NCBI GenBank assembly: GCA_964247055.1
Contig: OZ176057.1
Span: 5,270,001-5,334,000, forward strand
Direction of reading: 5' to 3'
Origin: Paragordius varius
Lineage: Eukaryota > Nematomorpha
DNA: 64,000 nucleotides
Under the pieces are notes generated by a model. That model saw only the letters and a program-made list of their open reading frames with translations, was not told the DNA's origin and did no database searches. Every line of letters begins with the position of its first letter. Position 1 is the first letter of the stretch. Below are positions 1-10,486 of this stretch, one piece after another. Position numbers and translations under genes: made by a program.

Positions 1-2
1 CA

Positions 3-599
3 ACTTTAACGCAAGCTTCCTTGCCCGAAAATGAAGCTACAATTTTAGCTGGGAGTCGAGGTTTTAAAATTCCAATTATGAACTTAAATCTGTCACGCAA
101 TAAGATACAAACGTTTCATCCCTTACATTTCATTGATTTCGCCACTTATGTCAAGATGTTAGACATTACAGCCAATCCCATAGTATGTGATTGTAGATTA
201 GCTTGGGTACCTTTGGCTAAACACTTTTACAAATTAACAACGCATCACAATTCACAAAAGATTAGCACCGCCCCTAATAATAAATTCTTATCTCCTCTCA
301 AAGCCAACAATAAAAATGTTAACTTAACCTCAATCCCACTATTTTACTTTAACCCCGAACAGATTGGACAAATTATATGTCAGGAACCGTCGGAATACAG
401 GGGTCGTCAAGCCGAAACGCTAAATTTTGTTGAGGATTTTAATTGCACAACGATGAGCGCCGAAGATTTAATTCAAATTGTCACAAAAGATTTAGCATCT
501 AATGCCTTAAAGTTGGAAATTATTTGTACTGACTTAAAGCTCTTTTTCACAATACTCCTATGTGCCCACATATTAATTGATAAACATATCAATCAATAA
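3..599 (+). CDS. LRR protein with C-terminal cysteine cap, 3' end only
   Basis: The frame is open from the left edge of the window, so this is the last exon or 3' part of a longer gene. It begins inside leucine-rich-repeat sequence (MNLNLSRNKIQTFHP, then YVKMLDITANPI) and runs into an LRR C-terminal cap: NPIVCDCRLAWVPLAKHF, then further cysteines in IICQEPSEYRG and VEDFNC. That Cys pattern is typical of extracellular LRR proteins of animals. The cap is longer than usual because of a polar Asn/Lys/Ser-rich insert of about 50 residues between the CDC motif and the later cysteines. The C-terminus has a hydrophobic stretch (LKLFFTILLCAHILI) followed by a short charged tail, which could be a membrane anchor or a lipid-anchor signal. 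The stop overlaps an AATAAA at 595-600 that could serve as poly(A) signal. The family level is fairly sure; the specific gene is not recognisable. Confidence 0.75.
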   Translation, partial: TLTQASLPENEATILAGSRGFKIPIMNLNLSRNKIQTFHPLHFIDFATYVKMLDITANPIVCDCRLAWVPLAKHFYKLTTHHNSQKISTAPNNKFLSPLKANNKNVNLTSIPLFYFNPEQIGQIICQEPSEYRGRQAETLNFVEDFNCTTMSAEDLIQIVTKDLASNALKLEIICTDLKLFFTILLCAHILIDKHINQ

Positions 600-898
600 A
601 TTGCATATTTGCAGAATTAAGTAAACCGTTTATTTTGTAATTAACAACCAAAACGATATAAATTTTCGCAAAAAAATCATTACCGAAATATCTAATATAG
701 TATACATTTATTATATTCTATTCGCACTCCCTCAGATAGATATAAAGCATATATTTAGTTCCAATCATTCTCCCACGTTCCCAATCCACGAATGAAATGA
801 ATTCGTTCGATAAATAATAAACATTCTGTTTGCGACCATTTTGTTCGACTTTAACAGCGGTTGGATTCTGGTTATATTTGATCTAAGGAGCATGCATA
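600..898. other. A+T-rich 3' flank, no gene seen
   Basis: This is the downstream flank of the LRR gene. I see no coding frame, RNA gene or repeat structure in it beyond simple A/T tracts. Confidence 0.5.
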
Positions 899-1190
899 CA
901 GTAAAAAATAAATATATATATACGGACAAAACGTAAAAATATTAAGACAAATGTTTTTTTGCTGAAATACAACCATAACATTTTTAAGCTTAACCGATAT
1001 AATTCATTGTTTTAAATTGCAAAGTTGGAAATCGACATGTAAATTGTTAGCTCAATCATATAAGTGCATAACAATTAAAAAATAAAACAATACAAATATA
1101 GTAAAAACTAAAGTTTAAAAACAAGTATGTTGTCTCTTAAAAAAATATATTTGACTTTTTTACATTTTGCCTGTAAAACTTGAATTAAAT
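899..1190 (+). mobile_element. MITE-1 copy, degenerate (Tc1/mariner type)
   Basis: The left end starts after a TA with CAGTAAAAAA and carries the family signature ATACGGACAAAACGTAAAA followed by AGACAAAT. The right end (TTTTACATTTTGCCTGTA) is an eroded inverse of it. The family is defined by the cleaner copy at 3387-3675. There is no coding capacity, so this is a non-autonomous element. Confidence 0.5.
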
Positions 1191-2050
1191 CCTAAAACTA
1201 AATTTTGTTTTAAGCAAATATTAACCGTAGTTTTTGGTCTTTTAGGCATAATACAGCGTTCCACAATATCGTGTTTCCGTGCTTTGATAAAGCAAATGGT
1301 TTGAGTCGCATTGTAATGGTATATGACATCCAATCGTATCTAAATAATTATATATAACAATTTTTTTCATAATAATTAGCACGTACAATAAAATTGAAAT
1401 TATACGGACAAAATGAAAAACCAAATACATTTAATTGCTATAAAACAAAGATAACAACCCTTGAACCATCACTTTGAATTACAAATAGGAGCTATTTATA
1501 AAAAATATAAAAATTTAAAATTGTCAACAAACTACCATTATAATTTTTTCTCAAGTATTTTTAGGATTTTCAATGGTAAGAAACTGTTGGTAAATAAAAA
1601 AAGTATTTTGGTAAAAAAAATAAAATTATTGAATTTCACAATAATTATTTGACATCAATTATTTTTTTAAAATCGGCTGCATGTTTTGATTGTATTGGAA
1701 GGTCTATAAAGTTTAGATTTAAATTTGTAAATCTGGATAGATTGGGTAAGCGCCTTTTATTAAATGTTTGACTTGTTTAAAAATATCTTATATTTTTAAT
1801 CAAAAAAAGCTTTTCAGATTTAAATTTTATTCTTTTCATATGTTACATAAAATGTGCACTTACATCAGAATCTGCCATAAGTTGAGGGTGGGGTAGGACT
1901 TGAAAAATATTTCGTAGAAACAAAAAATTTTCTAATGATATCGAGCCCTTGGCCAATAGTGTATCACCTGAAGTCCTACGGGTTAAATCAAACAATAAAT
2001 CCAGCTCTAGGAACAAACTATCATTAATTTTCTTGATATTTAGGGATTCG
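1190..2050 (-). other. candidate host exon pair of an unknown gene
   Basis: On the minus strand, 2050 to 1864 is a 187-bp open stretch. A polypyrimidine run and CAG precede it (AG at 2051-2052) and a strong GTAAGT donor follows (1858-1863). It reads INDSLFLELDLLFDLTRRTS, then further polar and hydrophobic residues, ending HPQLMADSD. It holds one base plus 62 codons, so it ends on a codon boundary. The next acceptor (TTATTTAG) opens a second stretch from 1339 downward that stays open in the matching phase (IRLDVIYHYNATQTICF..) to near 1190. I do not recognise the protein. The two pieces could be exons of a real gene or a decayed one; no upstream exon is convincing (a weak candidate is at 3110-3225). 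Confidence 0.35.
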
Positions 2051-2111
2051 CTGAATGATAAAATAAAAATGATGAAAATACGGCAAAAATTGAAATTTTT
2101 ATGGCATATCG

Positions 2112-2350
2112 CATGTACAGTATAAAATGAAACGGACAAAACGTAAAAACCATAAAGACAAATATTTTTTTCAATAGACGCTGTATTTTTTTTCCTTGAT
2201 TTCAATTATTGTTTTGGGATAGGGAATGTAAATTGGTAACACATTCAATTATTATAATTCTAAATTATAAACATTAAACAAAATGGTTATCTTTAAAAAT
2301 GTGCCTTTTAGTTGTTACGTTTTGCCTGTTTAATTCGATTTGCATTACCG
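2112..2350 (+). mobile_element. MITE-1 copy
   Basis: It starts TACAGTATAAAATGAAACGG and continues ACAAAACGTAAAAACC and AGACAAATATTTTTTT. The right end near 2320-2350 (TTACGTTTTGCCTGTTTAAT) is the inverted counterpart. It is shorter than the reference copy at 3387-3675. Confidence 0.55.
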
Positions 2351-2363
2351 AATACTTGGCTGT

Positions 2364-2390
2364 AATATATATATATATATATATATATAT
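2364..2390. repeat. (TA)n microsatellite
   Basis: A run of about 13 TA units directly abuts the left end of a MITE-2 copy. Similar TA runs abut MITE ends at 32,895, 33,174, 59,075, 59,334 and 62,010. Confidence 0.9.
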
Positions 2391-2800
2391 CATTTACAAT
2401 TCAAATTCACCCTTAAACAATTCAAATTCCTTGAACAATTCTTCACCCTTAAATAAAATATATGTTTTTTTAAATTAAAAACTACCTATATTTTTAAATA
2501 AAATTATATTTTAAATTACAATAATACTGAAAAAATATAAACTCTGCCATAAAGATATATTTCAGGGCTTGGAACCGAAACCGCATGGAACCGGAACCCG
2601 GTTCCTACGATATAAAATCGGTTCCATTGGGATGGAACCGACGCGGTCGCGGTTCCAACTTTTTTGAACCGGTTCCAAGCCCTGATATATTTATATTATT
2701 ATAAAGTTATATTTCGAAAACACATTATTTTTAGGGTGAATTTGAATTGTTCGAGGATAAATTCGAATTGTTCAAGGGATTTTAACTTTAAATGGTATAT
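2386..2800. mobile_element. MITE-2 copy, interrupted by a nested element
   Basis: The left terminus CATTTACAATTCAAATTCAC and the right terminus (TTTGAATTGTTCGAGG.., AAATGGTATAT) are inverted copies of one another. The same family recurs at 32,286-32,557, 58,466-58,736 and 62,078-62,402. The core contains GCCATAAAGATATATTTCA, shared by all copies. Here the core is split by the 122-bp hAT-type insert at 2563-2684, so MITE-2 is older than that insert. Confidence 0.75.
2563..2684. mobile_element. hAT-type miniature element, GGTTCC-rich
   Basis: The ends are perfect inverted repeats starting CAGGGCTTGGAACCG. It is flanked by an exact 8-bp direct duplication ATATATTT (2555-2562 and 2685-2692), the target-site signature of hAT transposases. 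The interior is many alternating GGAACC/GGTTCC blocks, so a transcript could fold on itself, and it is far more G+C-rich than its surroundings. It is only 122 bp and cannot code, so it would have moved with transposase supplied elsewhere. Confidence 0.85.
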
Positions 2801-3230
2801 ATAATAATGAATGAAAATTATAAAAAATAGCGAGTCCCTTGTTTTCATATTGGGACTTTATTATCCTATTGTGTTGTGATGCATTATATGTACCGCTAAT
2901 GTAACCTTACCACATGATAAAATTTTAATATTTTTTTGCGAAATCTGTTGTTAAACGAATCAATTTACCACCTAGATAGCATATAAAAATCAGTTTTTTA
3001 CAATTTACAACATATATATATATATGTGTGTGTATAATTGTTTAGTTATTCAAAAACTTATTTATCTGATAAAAGTTAAGAGTAATTTATGAAAATGCAT
3101 ACAAATACTTTATAAAAGTGCCGGTTAAATCCATTTTGGGGAATATTATATTGGTTGAATAACTTCCACTCGTTTTCACGTGTTGACATAATTTTCGGTT
3201 AAGTTTTGAACTTCTTGAAACTGCTTTCCC
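2801..3230. other. A+T-rich spacer
   Basis: No gene is supported. A minus-strand frame around 3110-3225 (SRSSKLNRKLCQHVK..) has an acceptor-like CAG but no good donor, and I do not call it. Confidence 0.4.
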
Positions 3231-3384
3231 AAATAAAAAATACATAGACAAAATGTTAAAACATAAAGATAAATATATTAATGTCAAAAGACAACCATAT
3301 TTTTTTATTTAATTTAATTAAATGTATAACTTATCGGTTTAGGAATGCAGATAAAGGAGTAGAAATGTAAAATGGTATCCCAAT
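3230..3384 (+). mobile_element. MITE-1 left-half fragment
   Basis: AGACAAAATGTTAAAACATA, then AAGATAAATAT and AAAAGACAACCATA, match the left half of MITE-1. It abuts the complete copy at 3387, so two members lie head to tail here. Confidence 0.45.
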
Positions 3385-3386
3385 TA

Positions 3387-3675
3387 CAGTAAAAATTGAA
3401 ATTATACGGACAAAACGTAAAAATATACAGACAAATATTTTTATTTAAAAGAAAACTATACTTATTTAACCTTAATTTTTCTCATATAAGCTATTTAGTT
3501 ACGATTGTAAATTAAAGAATTGATTGTGTAAGTAATATATATTTCTATTTTAGACTTGCAAATTTAAAACAATCAGTATTAAAATAAATCAAGATTTAAG
3601 AAGTATGGTTGTAGTTCAGAAAAAAATATTTGAATTTATATTTTTCTTTTGTCCGTATAAATTCAGTTTTTACTG
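3387..3675 (+). mobile_element. MITE-1 reference copy (Tc1/mariner type), 289 bp
   Basis: The left end CAGTAAAAATTGAAATTATA is followed by CGGACAAAA. The right end is its inverse (CAGTAAAAACTGAATTTATA, then CGGACAAAA), 27 of 29 positions identical. A TA dinucleotide lies on both sides (3385-3386, 3676-3677), as expected for Tc1/mariner target sites. The inner parts of the arms also pair (AAAGAAAACTATACTTATTT against the region at 3595-3625), so the element is close to one long imperfect palindrome. No open frame. Confidence 0.8.
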
Positions 3676-4279
3676 TAATATATTTATCGAAATCATAAAT
3701 AAATAATTTATGCAGAGAAATAATCAAGGTTAAAAAATTATAAGAGTCTTTATAAAAATAATTATATATTTTATACAATTTGTGTACATCAACACAAATC
3801 AAAATATTGGTTAGTAAAACAAACGCTATATCTAAAATTGGTTTCTTTCTAATTAATTGAAAATAAAACTGTCCTTGTGAAAATATATTTTTTACTCTAA
3901 GAATATTTAAAACTACCGACTATTAAAAATTAAAAGCATGTTCTTCTGACCTTTATAGCGCATTAAAAATAATTTTATTTAATATATAAAACCGTAAACG
4001 AAACGAAGGAATAATTGATTCACACAAATGAATCTTATACAATAGTATAAGTCTAAGGAACAAGGTTAAAAACATCAAAATAGGTCCGGTGAACACGTAA
4101 ACTATTTCTGCCGGCACATTGAAAATATATTGAATAAAAATTACAGATTACTGAAATTACCAAACATATCAATCTTTTTCCGTGTTAGTAAACAATTATA
4201 AAGGATTATGCGTGCGCCCTGTTAAAATTTGTCCGTCCCTGTTCTAAACTAATATATATTAAACAAAAAATTAAAAATT
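3676..4279. other. A+T-rich spacer
   Basis: I see no coding frame, repeat or RNA gene that I can support between the MITE and the minus-strand gene. Confidence 0.4.
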
Positions 4280-4876
4280 CTAACTTTCAATCGGTTTTAG
4301 GGTCCCATCTGTCGCTTCAGGAGTGTTCACTGTTGAAGTTATATTAGAGGACACAGTTTTTGATAAAACACTGACTACACTTGCTACAATTTTCTCTAAA
4401 CCAATGACAGGCGCTACACTGCTTGAGTTTGGGGACGATCTTTTTTGCATGTTTTTTGGACCTGTTCTAAGCTTTCTTTTTTCAACCATAGCTGGAGTTT
4501 CAGTGTTTGCATTTTTATTTTCAATTACTCTGCTGGTGTTTTGTAGTTTTTTATCCTTTAAAACCTTAGGCTTTGGAGTTTTCTTTGCAGCTCGAGGAAT
4601 AACAGGTATTTTGGTGATGTTTTTTTTGTTAACGTTATTCGTTTTTTTGATTGGAACGGGTTTCGTAGCAGTAGAATTTTTTTTGGGCCCACCAACTTTT
4701 TTTGGTTTGGGAGTTGCTTTATTTATTGATATAGTATTGGGTATAATTGTTGTTTTCCCGTTAAGGTTAGTTTCGGAATCAGAAATCTCAACTTTTTTAG
4801 ATGTTAAAACAACATTGTAATTGACAACAATGAAAAGTATGGTGATTGGGAATATAAAATATCTAAAATATGCCAT
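4280..4876 (-). CDS. predicted secreted Lys/Thr/Pro-rich protein, single exon
   Basis: This is a 198-residue frame from the ATG at 4876, chosen because its context is good (A at -3, G at +4) and no ATG lies upstream in frame. Residues 1-25 (MAYFRYFIFPITILFIVVNY..) form a classic signal peptide or signal anchor. The mature part, about residues 30-150, is low-complexity and strongly basic (KATPKPKKVGGPKKNST, KKTPKPKVLKDKKLQ), with possible N-glycosylation sites (KNST, KNIT, SNIT) and dibasic KR sites. The C-terminal 50 residues are Ser/Val/Thr-rich (EKIVASVVSVLSKTVSSNIT). No catalytic domain is visible and I do not recognise the family. Base composition is clearly richer in G+C than the flanks. 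It could be a cuticle, glue or salivary-type protein, or the 5' exon of a larger gene; that is inference. Confidence 0.6.
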   Translation of the reverse strand: MAYFRYFIFPITILFIVVNYNVVLTSKKVEISDSETNLNGKTTIIPNTISINKATPKPKKVGGPKKNSTATKPVPIKKTNNVNKKNITKIPVIPRAAKKTPKPKVLKDKKLQNTSRVIENKNANTETPAMVEKRKLRTGPKNMQKRSSPNSSSVAPVIGLEKIVASVVSVLSKTVSSNITSTVNTPEATDGTLKPIES

Positions 4877-4900
4877 GCTATTTAGTGAACCCGTGTACAA

Positions 4901-5200
4901 TAAAATAAATATGTAAAGCGGACAAAAAACAAAAATAAAATTTACTATTAAACATCGATTATCAATGTCCCTCTTTATATTATATAATATTGGGATAGGT
5001 ATTTAATAATGTCAAATTTATCAAATCAAATATTGATTTAATAACCTTTCCATCTAACAACCCCATTAAAATCGGCTTTATATCAATACATATTAAAAAT
5101 TTAATACTAAGCTGATAAGCAAACATGTACATTGGATATTTTTAGAGGAAAAACTGTCGTTTTAAATGATATTGTTCGAAATAATATAATAACCCTCTAT
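4901..5200. other. A+T-rich spacer
   Basis: This is the 5' flank of the secreted-protein gene. I see no clear TATA box and no repeat. Confidence 0.35.
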
Positions 5201-5202
5201 AC

Positions 5203-5275
5203 CAGTGGTTGTCTAACAGGCGGCCGTTTCAATATTTTGTGCAGCCTGCGGAAAGTTTGAAAATCATTAAATAAA
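5203..5275 (+). mobile_element. hAT-like remnant (CAGTGGTT.. / GGCGGCC.. end)
   Basis: CCAGTGGTTGTCTAACAGGC, then GGCCGTTTCAATATTTT and GCAGCCTGCGG, resembles the terminal segment of widespread non-autonomous hAT elements of animals, whose ends read CAGTGGTTCTCAACC. Only one end is recognisable. A related piece in the opposite orientation is at 18,960-19,017. Confidence 0.4.
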
Positions 5276-5414
5276 TATTAAGTTTAATAATTTGTAAAAT
5301 ATGCTATTTTCAAAATCTTATGATTTTTTTAAACAAATTTTCTGGATAGGTCTTCCCAAATTTCGGCAACAAATGAGATATTAGCGAGGTTGTTATGTAG
5401 TTTTTTAAATATAC

Positions 5415-7736
5415 TAGGCTCCCTTTTGGTGTGTCGGGCGCACCTAGTTTTTTCCAACAGATCATGGATGAGCTATTAGGAGATTGTCAGGGAACAGCGG
5501 TCTATTTAGATGATGTAATTGTTACGGGGGAAACGGATGAGAAGCATTTTAGAAACCTAACACAAGTATTTGAAAGATTAGAACGAATGGGTCTTAAATT
5601 AAAAAAAGAAAGCTTTTTCAACAGGAAGTAGAATATTTGGGATTTACTATATCAGAAAAAAGTATAAAACCAGCGAGCAGTAAGATTAAAGCCATTCGCG
5701 AGTGTCCACCTAAAGATAAAACAAGTCTCCGTTCGTTTTTGGGCCTTTTAAACTTTCATTCACGATTTATACCTTCTCTAAATACAATTGTTAACGAACT
5801 CCATCAGCTAGCGGGTTCCAAAAAGAAATGGTGTTGGACCGATGTACACCAAAATATTTTTGAAAGGGCGAAGTTATTAATAGGGAATAACAGCCGCCTC
5901 TTCCCTTTTAACCCCAGACTTCCCCTTATTCTAGAAACGGGTGCATCGGGGGAGGGGTTTGGGGCCATCCTGTCGCACAGGACGTCGGAAGGTAAACGAC
6001 CCATCGCATATTTTTCAAAAAAATGTTCCCCAGCAGAGAAATATTATTCGGTTATAGAAAAAGAGGCAAAAGCCATTGTATTGGCCCTAGAGAAATTTAA
6101 AACATTTTTATATGATAGAAAATTTGAGATTAGAACAGATCATAAACCTCTTATCAAATTATTCGGGCAGCAACGTATATTAAGCGAGCTAAACAATAGT
6201 AAATTGCTAAGATGGATTTCAAAAACAACCATTTTCGCCTTCAACATAATGTACTACCCGGGAACCGAAAATCTAGCAGACTCACTATCAGGACTACCAA
6301 CTGAGATAACTGAAGAGTGTGACAATGACGAGGATATAGCGCAGGAGGTCCGGTTGCTATGGTGTCAGGAGTTAAACTTAAACAAGGAGAGGGTGTTTAA
6401 GGAAGTTATGAGCGATGAGACGTGTAAACAGATTAAAGCAGCACGAAACACTCATGATTGGTCTCAGGTGCAGTCCTATAAACCACTGAGAAATGATATC
6501 GAAGAATCACACGGCCTTCTATATCTAGGTGACCGCCTTATTGTGCCTCAAAGCATGAGGGTTGATGTTCTTAATTATCTTCATAAAGGTCACCCTGGTA
6601 TACAGTCTATGAAAGCGTTTGGTAAGAGTGGTGTGTTTTGGCCGAAATTGAACCAGGATATCGAAAAATGGGTGCAAGGATGTTCAAATTGTCAAAAGTC
6701 ACGGTTCAACATTGCAGTAAGCCCGACTTATAAATGGAACCCGAACACCACCGTTTGGGAGCGATTGCATCTCGATATAGCGGGACCCGTAGATAACCTC
6801 TACTGGGTCATACTTATAGGACACTGCACCCGTTGGGTGGAAGTAGCACAGCTTAAAACAGTGAACTCGATCAGTATTTTGAAAGTTTTAGAAGGTTGGT
6901 TTGCACGATATGGCACCCCAGAGATGATCGTAACTGATAATGCGTCGTACTTTAAGTCCGGTGATTTTGAAAGAATATTAAGTTCCTCTAATATCAAGCA
7001 TGTAACCTCTGCGCCATACCACCCTCGGACAAATGGTTTAGTGGAAAGGGTCATTCAAACATTGAAAACGCACTATTATATGTGTTCTGAAGTAGCAGAT
7101 CCGGACGCCGGTTAAACCAGGTACTGTGGGCTTACAGATCAGCACATCACAATGGTATAAATGAGACATTGCACGACTATTCCTAAAACGAAATATACCG
7201 ACACCGCTGTCCTGGAGGAAAGGCAAACCAAAGGATTATATCGATGGTACCTCAGATAATATACGTGAGTTCGTTCCAGGTGAGAAAGTGTTTATAAAAA
7301 ATGAGTTGGAAGCCGGTTGGCGAGAGGGAAAAGTCGTAAAGCGGACTGGATTATTGTCCTACAATATCGAAGATAGAGGGAGGGTTTTACGAAAGCATAC
7401 GGATCAATTAAGAAGGCGAAAGGAAGGTCCCGATTAACTTAAGCAAGACGACCCGAAACAATTGGATACGCTAGACGACCCGAAAGAATTGGAATCGGAA
7501 CAACAGAATAATATGATATTACCATAGCCACCCCATTGCATGGTCCTCCTATTGATGACAATATTAATAATGATGATACCAATCCTTCCCCGGATATTTG
7601 TCAAGATTTCCACAATAATCAGCAAAGCCACAACGGCGATAAGATTGCAGAACCCCCAAGCCTGGAAGTACCAGTCGAGAGACGCTATCCTACCAGAAGC
7701 CGAAAAGCCCCTGACAGATACACAAATCACTTTTAA
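5415..7736 (+). pseudogene. broken pol remnant: RT C-terminal part, RNase H, integrase
   Basis: Reverse transcriptase is seen from the palm (AVYLDDVIV) with the thumb after it. RNase H follows (LPLILETGASGEGFGAILSH, then RTDHKPLIKL). The integrase zinc-binding H..H..C..C segment is HKGHPGI..GCSNCQ, and its catalytic core shows LHLDIAGPV, VTDNASYF and the TNGLVERVIQTLK block. A proline- and charge-rich tail near 7,550-7,736 resembles the end of integrase in this group. It is a fossil with no sign of present activity. Confidence 0.85.
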
Positions 7737-7751
7737 ATTAGATAGGAGATA

Positions 7752-8088
7752 TGTTATGTATAATAACTTAATTGTTTTTGTTAATTTAACTCAATTGATC
7801 TTATTTTAGTTACCTTATGAAAATATAATATTATCCTTCTCTTTTACCTTTGTGCATAATACACCTTTGTATTTGTTACGCTAAAAATGTATATTATCTT
7901 GGTTGTAAATGCTTTCACCTAAATACTGTAATATTGAACCTTATGCAAATATATAACTTGTGAATGCTTTCATCTAAATATTGAAATATTTAACCTTATG
8001 CAAAAATGCAACCTCGCTCTAAAACTATATATAATGGAATATAATTTTTTGTGAGATAGAAATAAATTCCCTTTTTTCGCTTATTACA
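7752..8088 (+). repeat. probable 3' LTR of the Ty3/gypsy fossil
   Basis: It begins TGTTATG right after a purine-rich tract (AGATAGGAGAT) and ends TTATTACA, the usual TG..CA form. It contains an AATAAA near 8,061 and an internal imperfect duplication of GAATGCTTTCA.CTAAATA. The partner 5' LTR is not in the window, so the borders rest on these signals alone. Confidence 0.5.
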
Positions 8089-8849
8089 GAGGTAAATATA
8101 TTGTGGTAATATTTATCTTATGTTTCAATCTAATATGTGCACTATTAAAATTCGGTTTTTAAAGTCAAAAAGGCGTCCGCAATTTCGTTTATGTTAGGTA
8201 TCCCTTCTCTATAAAATTTTTTATATATAATAATATTAATGTTTTTCGATTATATTTATATTTTAACAGGTGTGGTATTATGTAACTGAAATTCTGCAAT
8301 CCATATAATTTAAAAAAACATAGTATTTATGAACTGATAGTAGGGTTTTTTATAAATACAGTAATAATAAAAATTATACAAACGAAACGTTAAAACAAAA
8401 AGACAAAAATTATTAAAAGAGACAACTATACTTTATAAAATCCTAATATTTATAAATAGGGTAATCACTTCGGGTGTCAAAATAAATAAGCGATATACAT
8501 TGGTTGCTTGTCTTGCTACAAAAAATATTTAATTTATTTTCGTTAGATCCGTAAAAAGAACAAAGCGTACATGGCCGCAGTCATCATTACGAAAAATATT
8601 AAATTTTAAATAAACCAAACAAACGTTGAAATAGCTCAAATAGTTAATATATCAACAATAAATACCGAAAATTTGTTAAAATTAATAAACATTCATTTTA
8701 AATTATTATATATGGAATCAATCAGCAAAAATTATATAATTTATTATAATATAATATTTCGATTACTACAAGTAATCTTTGTCAAACGTAAAAATAAAAT
8801 TAAAATATAAACTAAAATTTAAATTATAAAGTAAAAATATTTAATGAAA
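8089..8849. other. A+T-rich spacer with a MITE-1 fragment
   Basis: At about 8,358-8,450 the sequence TACAGTAATAATAAAAATTA, then CAAACGAAACGTTAAAAC and AAAGACAAAAATTA, is a worn MITE-1 left half. Nothing else is supported. Confidence 0.4.
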
Positions 8850-10260
8850 CTAAAAAAACATGTGTGTATTGTTAATAAGAAAAAAATTTGTAATATTATT
8901 AATATTGTTAAGGTCTTTCTTTCTGTTCATTATATTCCCTTCTTTGTTATTATAAAAACTTTCTTTCAATATTCTTTTTGTTTTATTTTCCTCTGTATCG
9001 ACAACTTCGGCATTCCAGTTTATTTTATGTTTACATTTAAAGGCATGATATGCCAAAGCCGAATCATTAGTTTTATTCTTGAAAAACTGCCGTTTTATGT
9101 TCTTTTATCCTAACATCTAGTCCTCTTTTTGTTTGACCAATGTATACACTGTCGCAATCTTGACATTTAATTTTATATATTATACATTGAGAACTAGGAT
9201 TCTTTTTCTGTGAATTTAATAATTTATAGATATTATTTAATGGTTTAAATATTATTGTGTATTTCTCTTTAAGTATTTCTTTGATTTTGTAACTTACGGA
9301 TTCATAGAATGGTATTATAATTTTCTTTTTGTTATTATCGTTGTAAATTTTTTTAGGTTTTGAGTTTAAAATTTTGTTGATGGCGTTAGTGATTAAATTT
9401 TGTGGGTAATTATGTTCTAATAATTTTTTTACTATTTCAGATGTTTGCGAGGTTCTTTTCTCTATACTATTAGGAATTAGTAATGTTCGACGTAGTAAGC
9501 TATGCACAAGGGAGTTAAAACAATTATCCGGGTGGTGAGAATTATAGTTTATTATATTTATATCTGATTTGTAATGTACTTCAGTGGATATTTTGTTATT
9601 GTTTTTTTCTATCAACACATCCAAAAATGTAATTTTATTGTTATTTTCTTTTTCTAAAGTAAACCTTAATGGACTTGTGCAATTAAATGTTTTTAGTAGT
9701 TGTTTAATATTATTTTCGCTATCAATGCATATTATATCTACGTATCTGTAGTAAAAGTAAGGTTCTTTTTGTTTTTGTAAAACTTTGGATTCAACATATC
9801 GAACTGTAATTTCCGCAATTACACTTGAAAAGGGGGATCCCATAGGTACTCCGATTTTTTGATGATATATTGTGTCATTAAATTTAACATATGAATTTGA
9901 AATAGCCAAGTTAATTAAATTGTTTAAAACGTTTATGTTGACGTTCAATTTATCAAAATATGCAAGATTTTTTTCAATAAATTGTTTCAAAGCTTTTTTT
10001 GCAATTTTTATTGGGATTGATGTATATAAGGATACGATGTCTAAACTACACATAATCTTATCTGTAGTATTTATATCTATAAATTTTTCAGTTAAATCAT
10101 AACAGTTTTTTATATTATATTTATAATGTTCTAGTAATGGTGAAAATAATTGGGTTAAATATTTACATATTTTGAAAGTAGGTGAACTCCTAAAATTTGT
10201 TATAAGTCTTAAAGGTATATTTTCTTTATGTAATTTAGGTTGGCCATGAAATGTAGGACA
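8850..10260 (-). mobile_element. Penelope-like element, broken, RT plus GIY-YIG
   Basis: Read on the minus strand, the element opens with reverse-transcriptase sequence of the Penelope type (TFHGQPKLHKENIPLRLITN, the equivalent of the family's GLPKIHK motif, then SLDIVSLYTSIP and GVPMGSPFSSVIAEI). It passes through the palm (KEPYFYYRYVD) and ends with a GIY-YIG endonuclease region (CIIYKIKCQDCDSVYIG, QTKRGLDVRIKEHK). The remainder of the endonuclease region lies downstream to about 8,850 (AYHAFKCKHKINWNAEV..). The RT-then-GIY-YIG order is diagnostic of Penelope-like elements. The N-terminal part is missing or unreadable before about 10,260 and the copy is broken. No terminal repeats were recognised. 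Confidence 0.85.
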
Positions 10261-10391
10261 TAATTAGTTTTTTTGAAGTATGATCTAAATAACCATAGGC
10301 ATGTTTTTTAAAGTTTTTGACTGATTACTTAATATTTCTAAATTAAATTCTAAGCAGGTCGGTTCAGACCCAAACATACTTAGGTCATTTA

Positions 10392-10486
10392 TTTAAAATT
10401 AGCTAAAATGCGTATATGATAAATATATAAATTTAATTTTGCGACTTTTATTAGTCTTTACATATACGCATTTTAGCTTATTTAAA
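10392..10486. repeat. short inverted-repeat element (hairpin)
   Basis: The arms AGCTAAAATGCGTATATG (10,401-10,418) and CATATACGCATTTTAGCT (10,461-10,478) are exact inverses, and the pairing extends a few bases outward. They enclose a 42-bp A+T-rich loop. It could be a tiny foldback transposon. It lies between the Penelope-like element and the left border of the unit array. Confidence 0.7.

Larger units (their letters stand above)
5415..8088 (+). mobile_element. Ty3/gypsy LTR retrotransposon fossil, 5'-truncated
   Basis: The element starts inside reverse transcriptase and runs through RNase H and integrase to a probable 3' LTR. The gag region, the front of pol and the 5' LTR are absent. Domain order RT, RNase H, integrase is that of Ty3/gypsy; sequence style suggests the Mag-like group of invertebrates, which is a family-level guess. 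It is broken, with a handful of interruptions besides the truncation, but its longest intact stretch is still about 490 codons, so it is not very ancient. It is inserted in the spacer between the secreted-protein gene and the Penelope-like element. Confidence 0.85.

Noticed and set aside
4323-4820. Plus-strand 165-codon frame opposite the secreted-protein gene
   Set aside because: Antisense shadow: the Phe/Leu-rich translation is what Lys/Thr-rich codons give in reverse. The minus-strand reading has a signal peptide and a good start.
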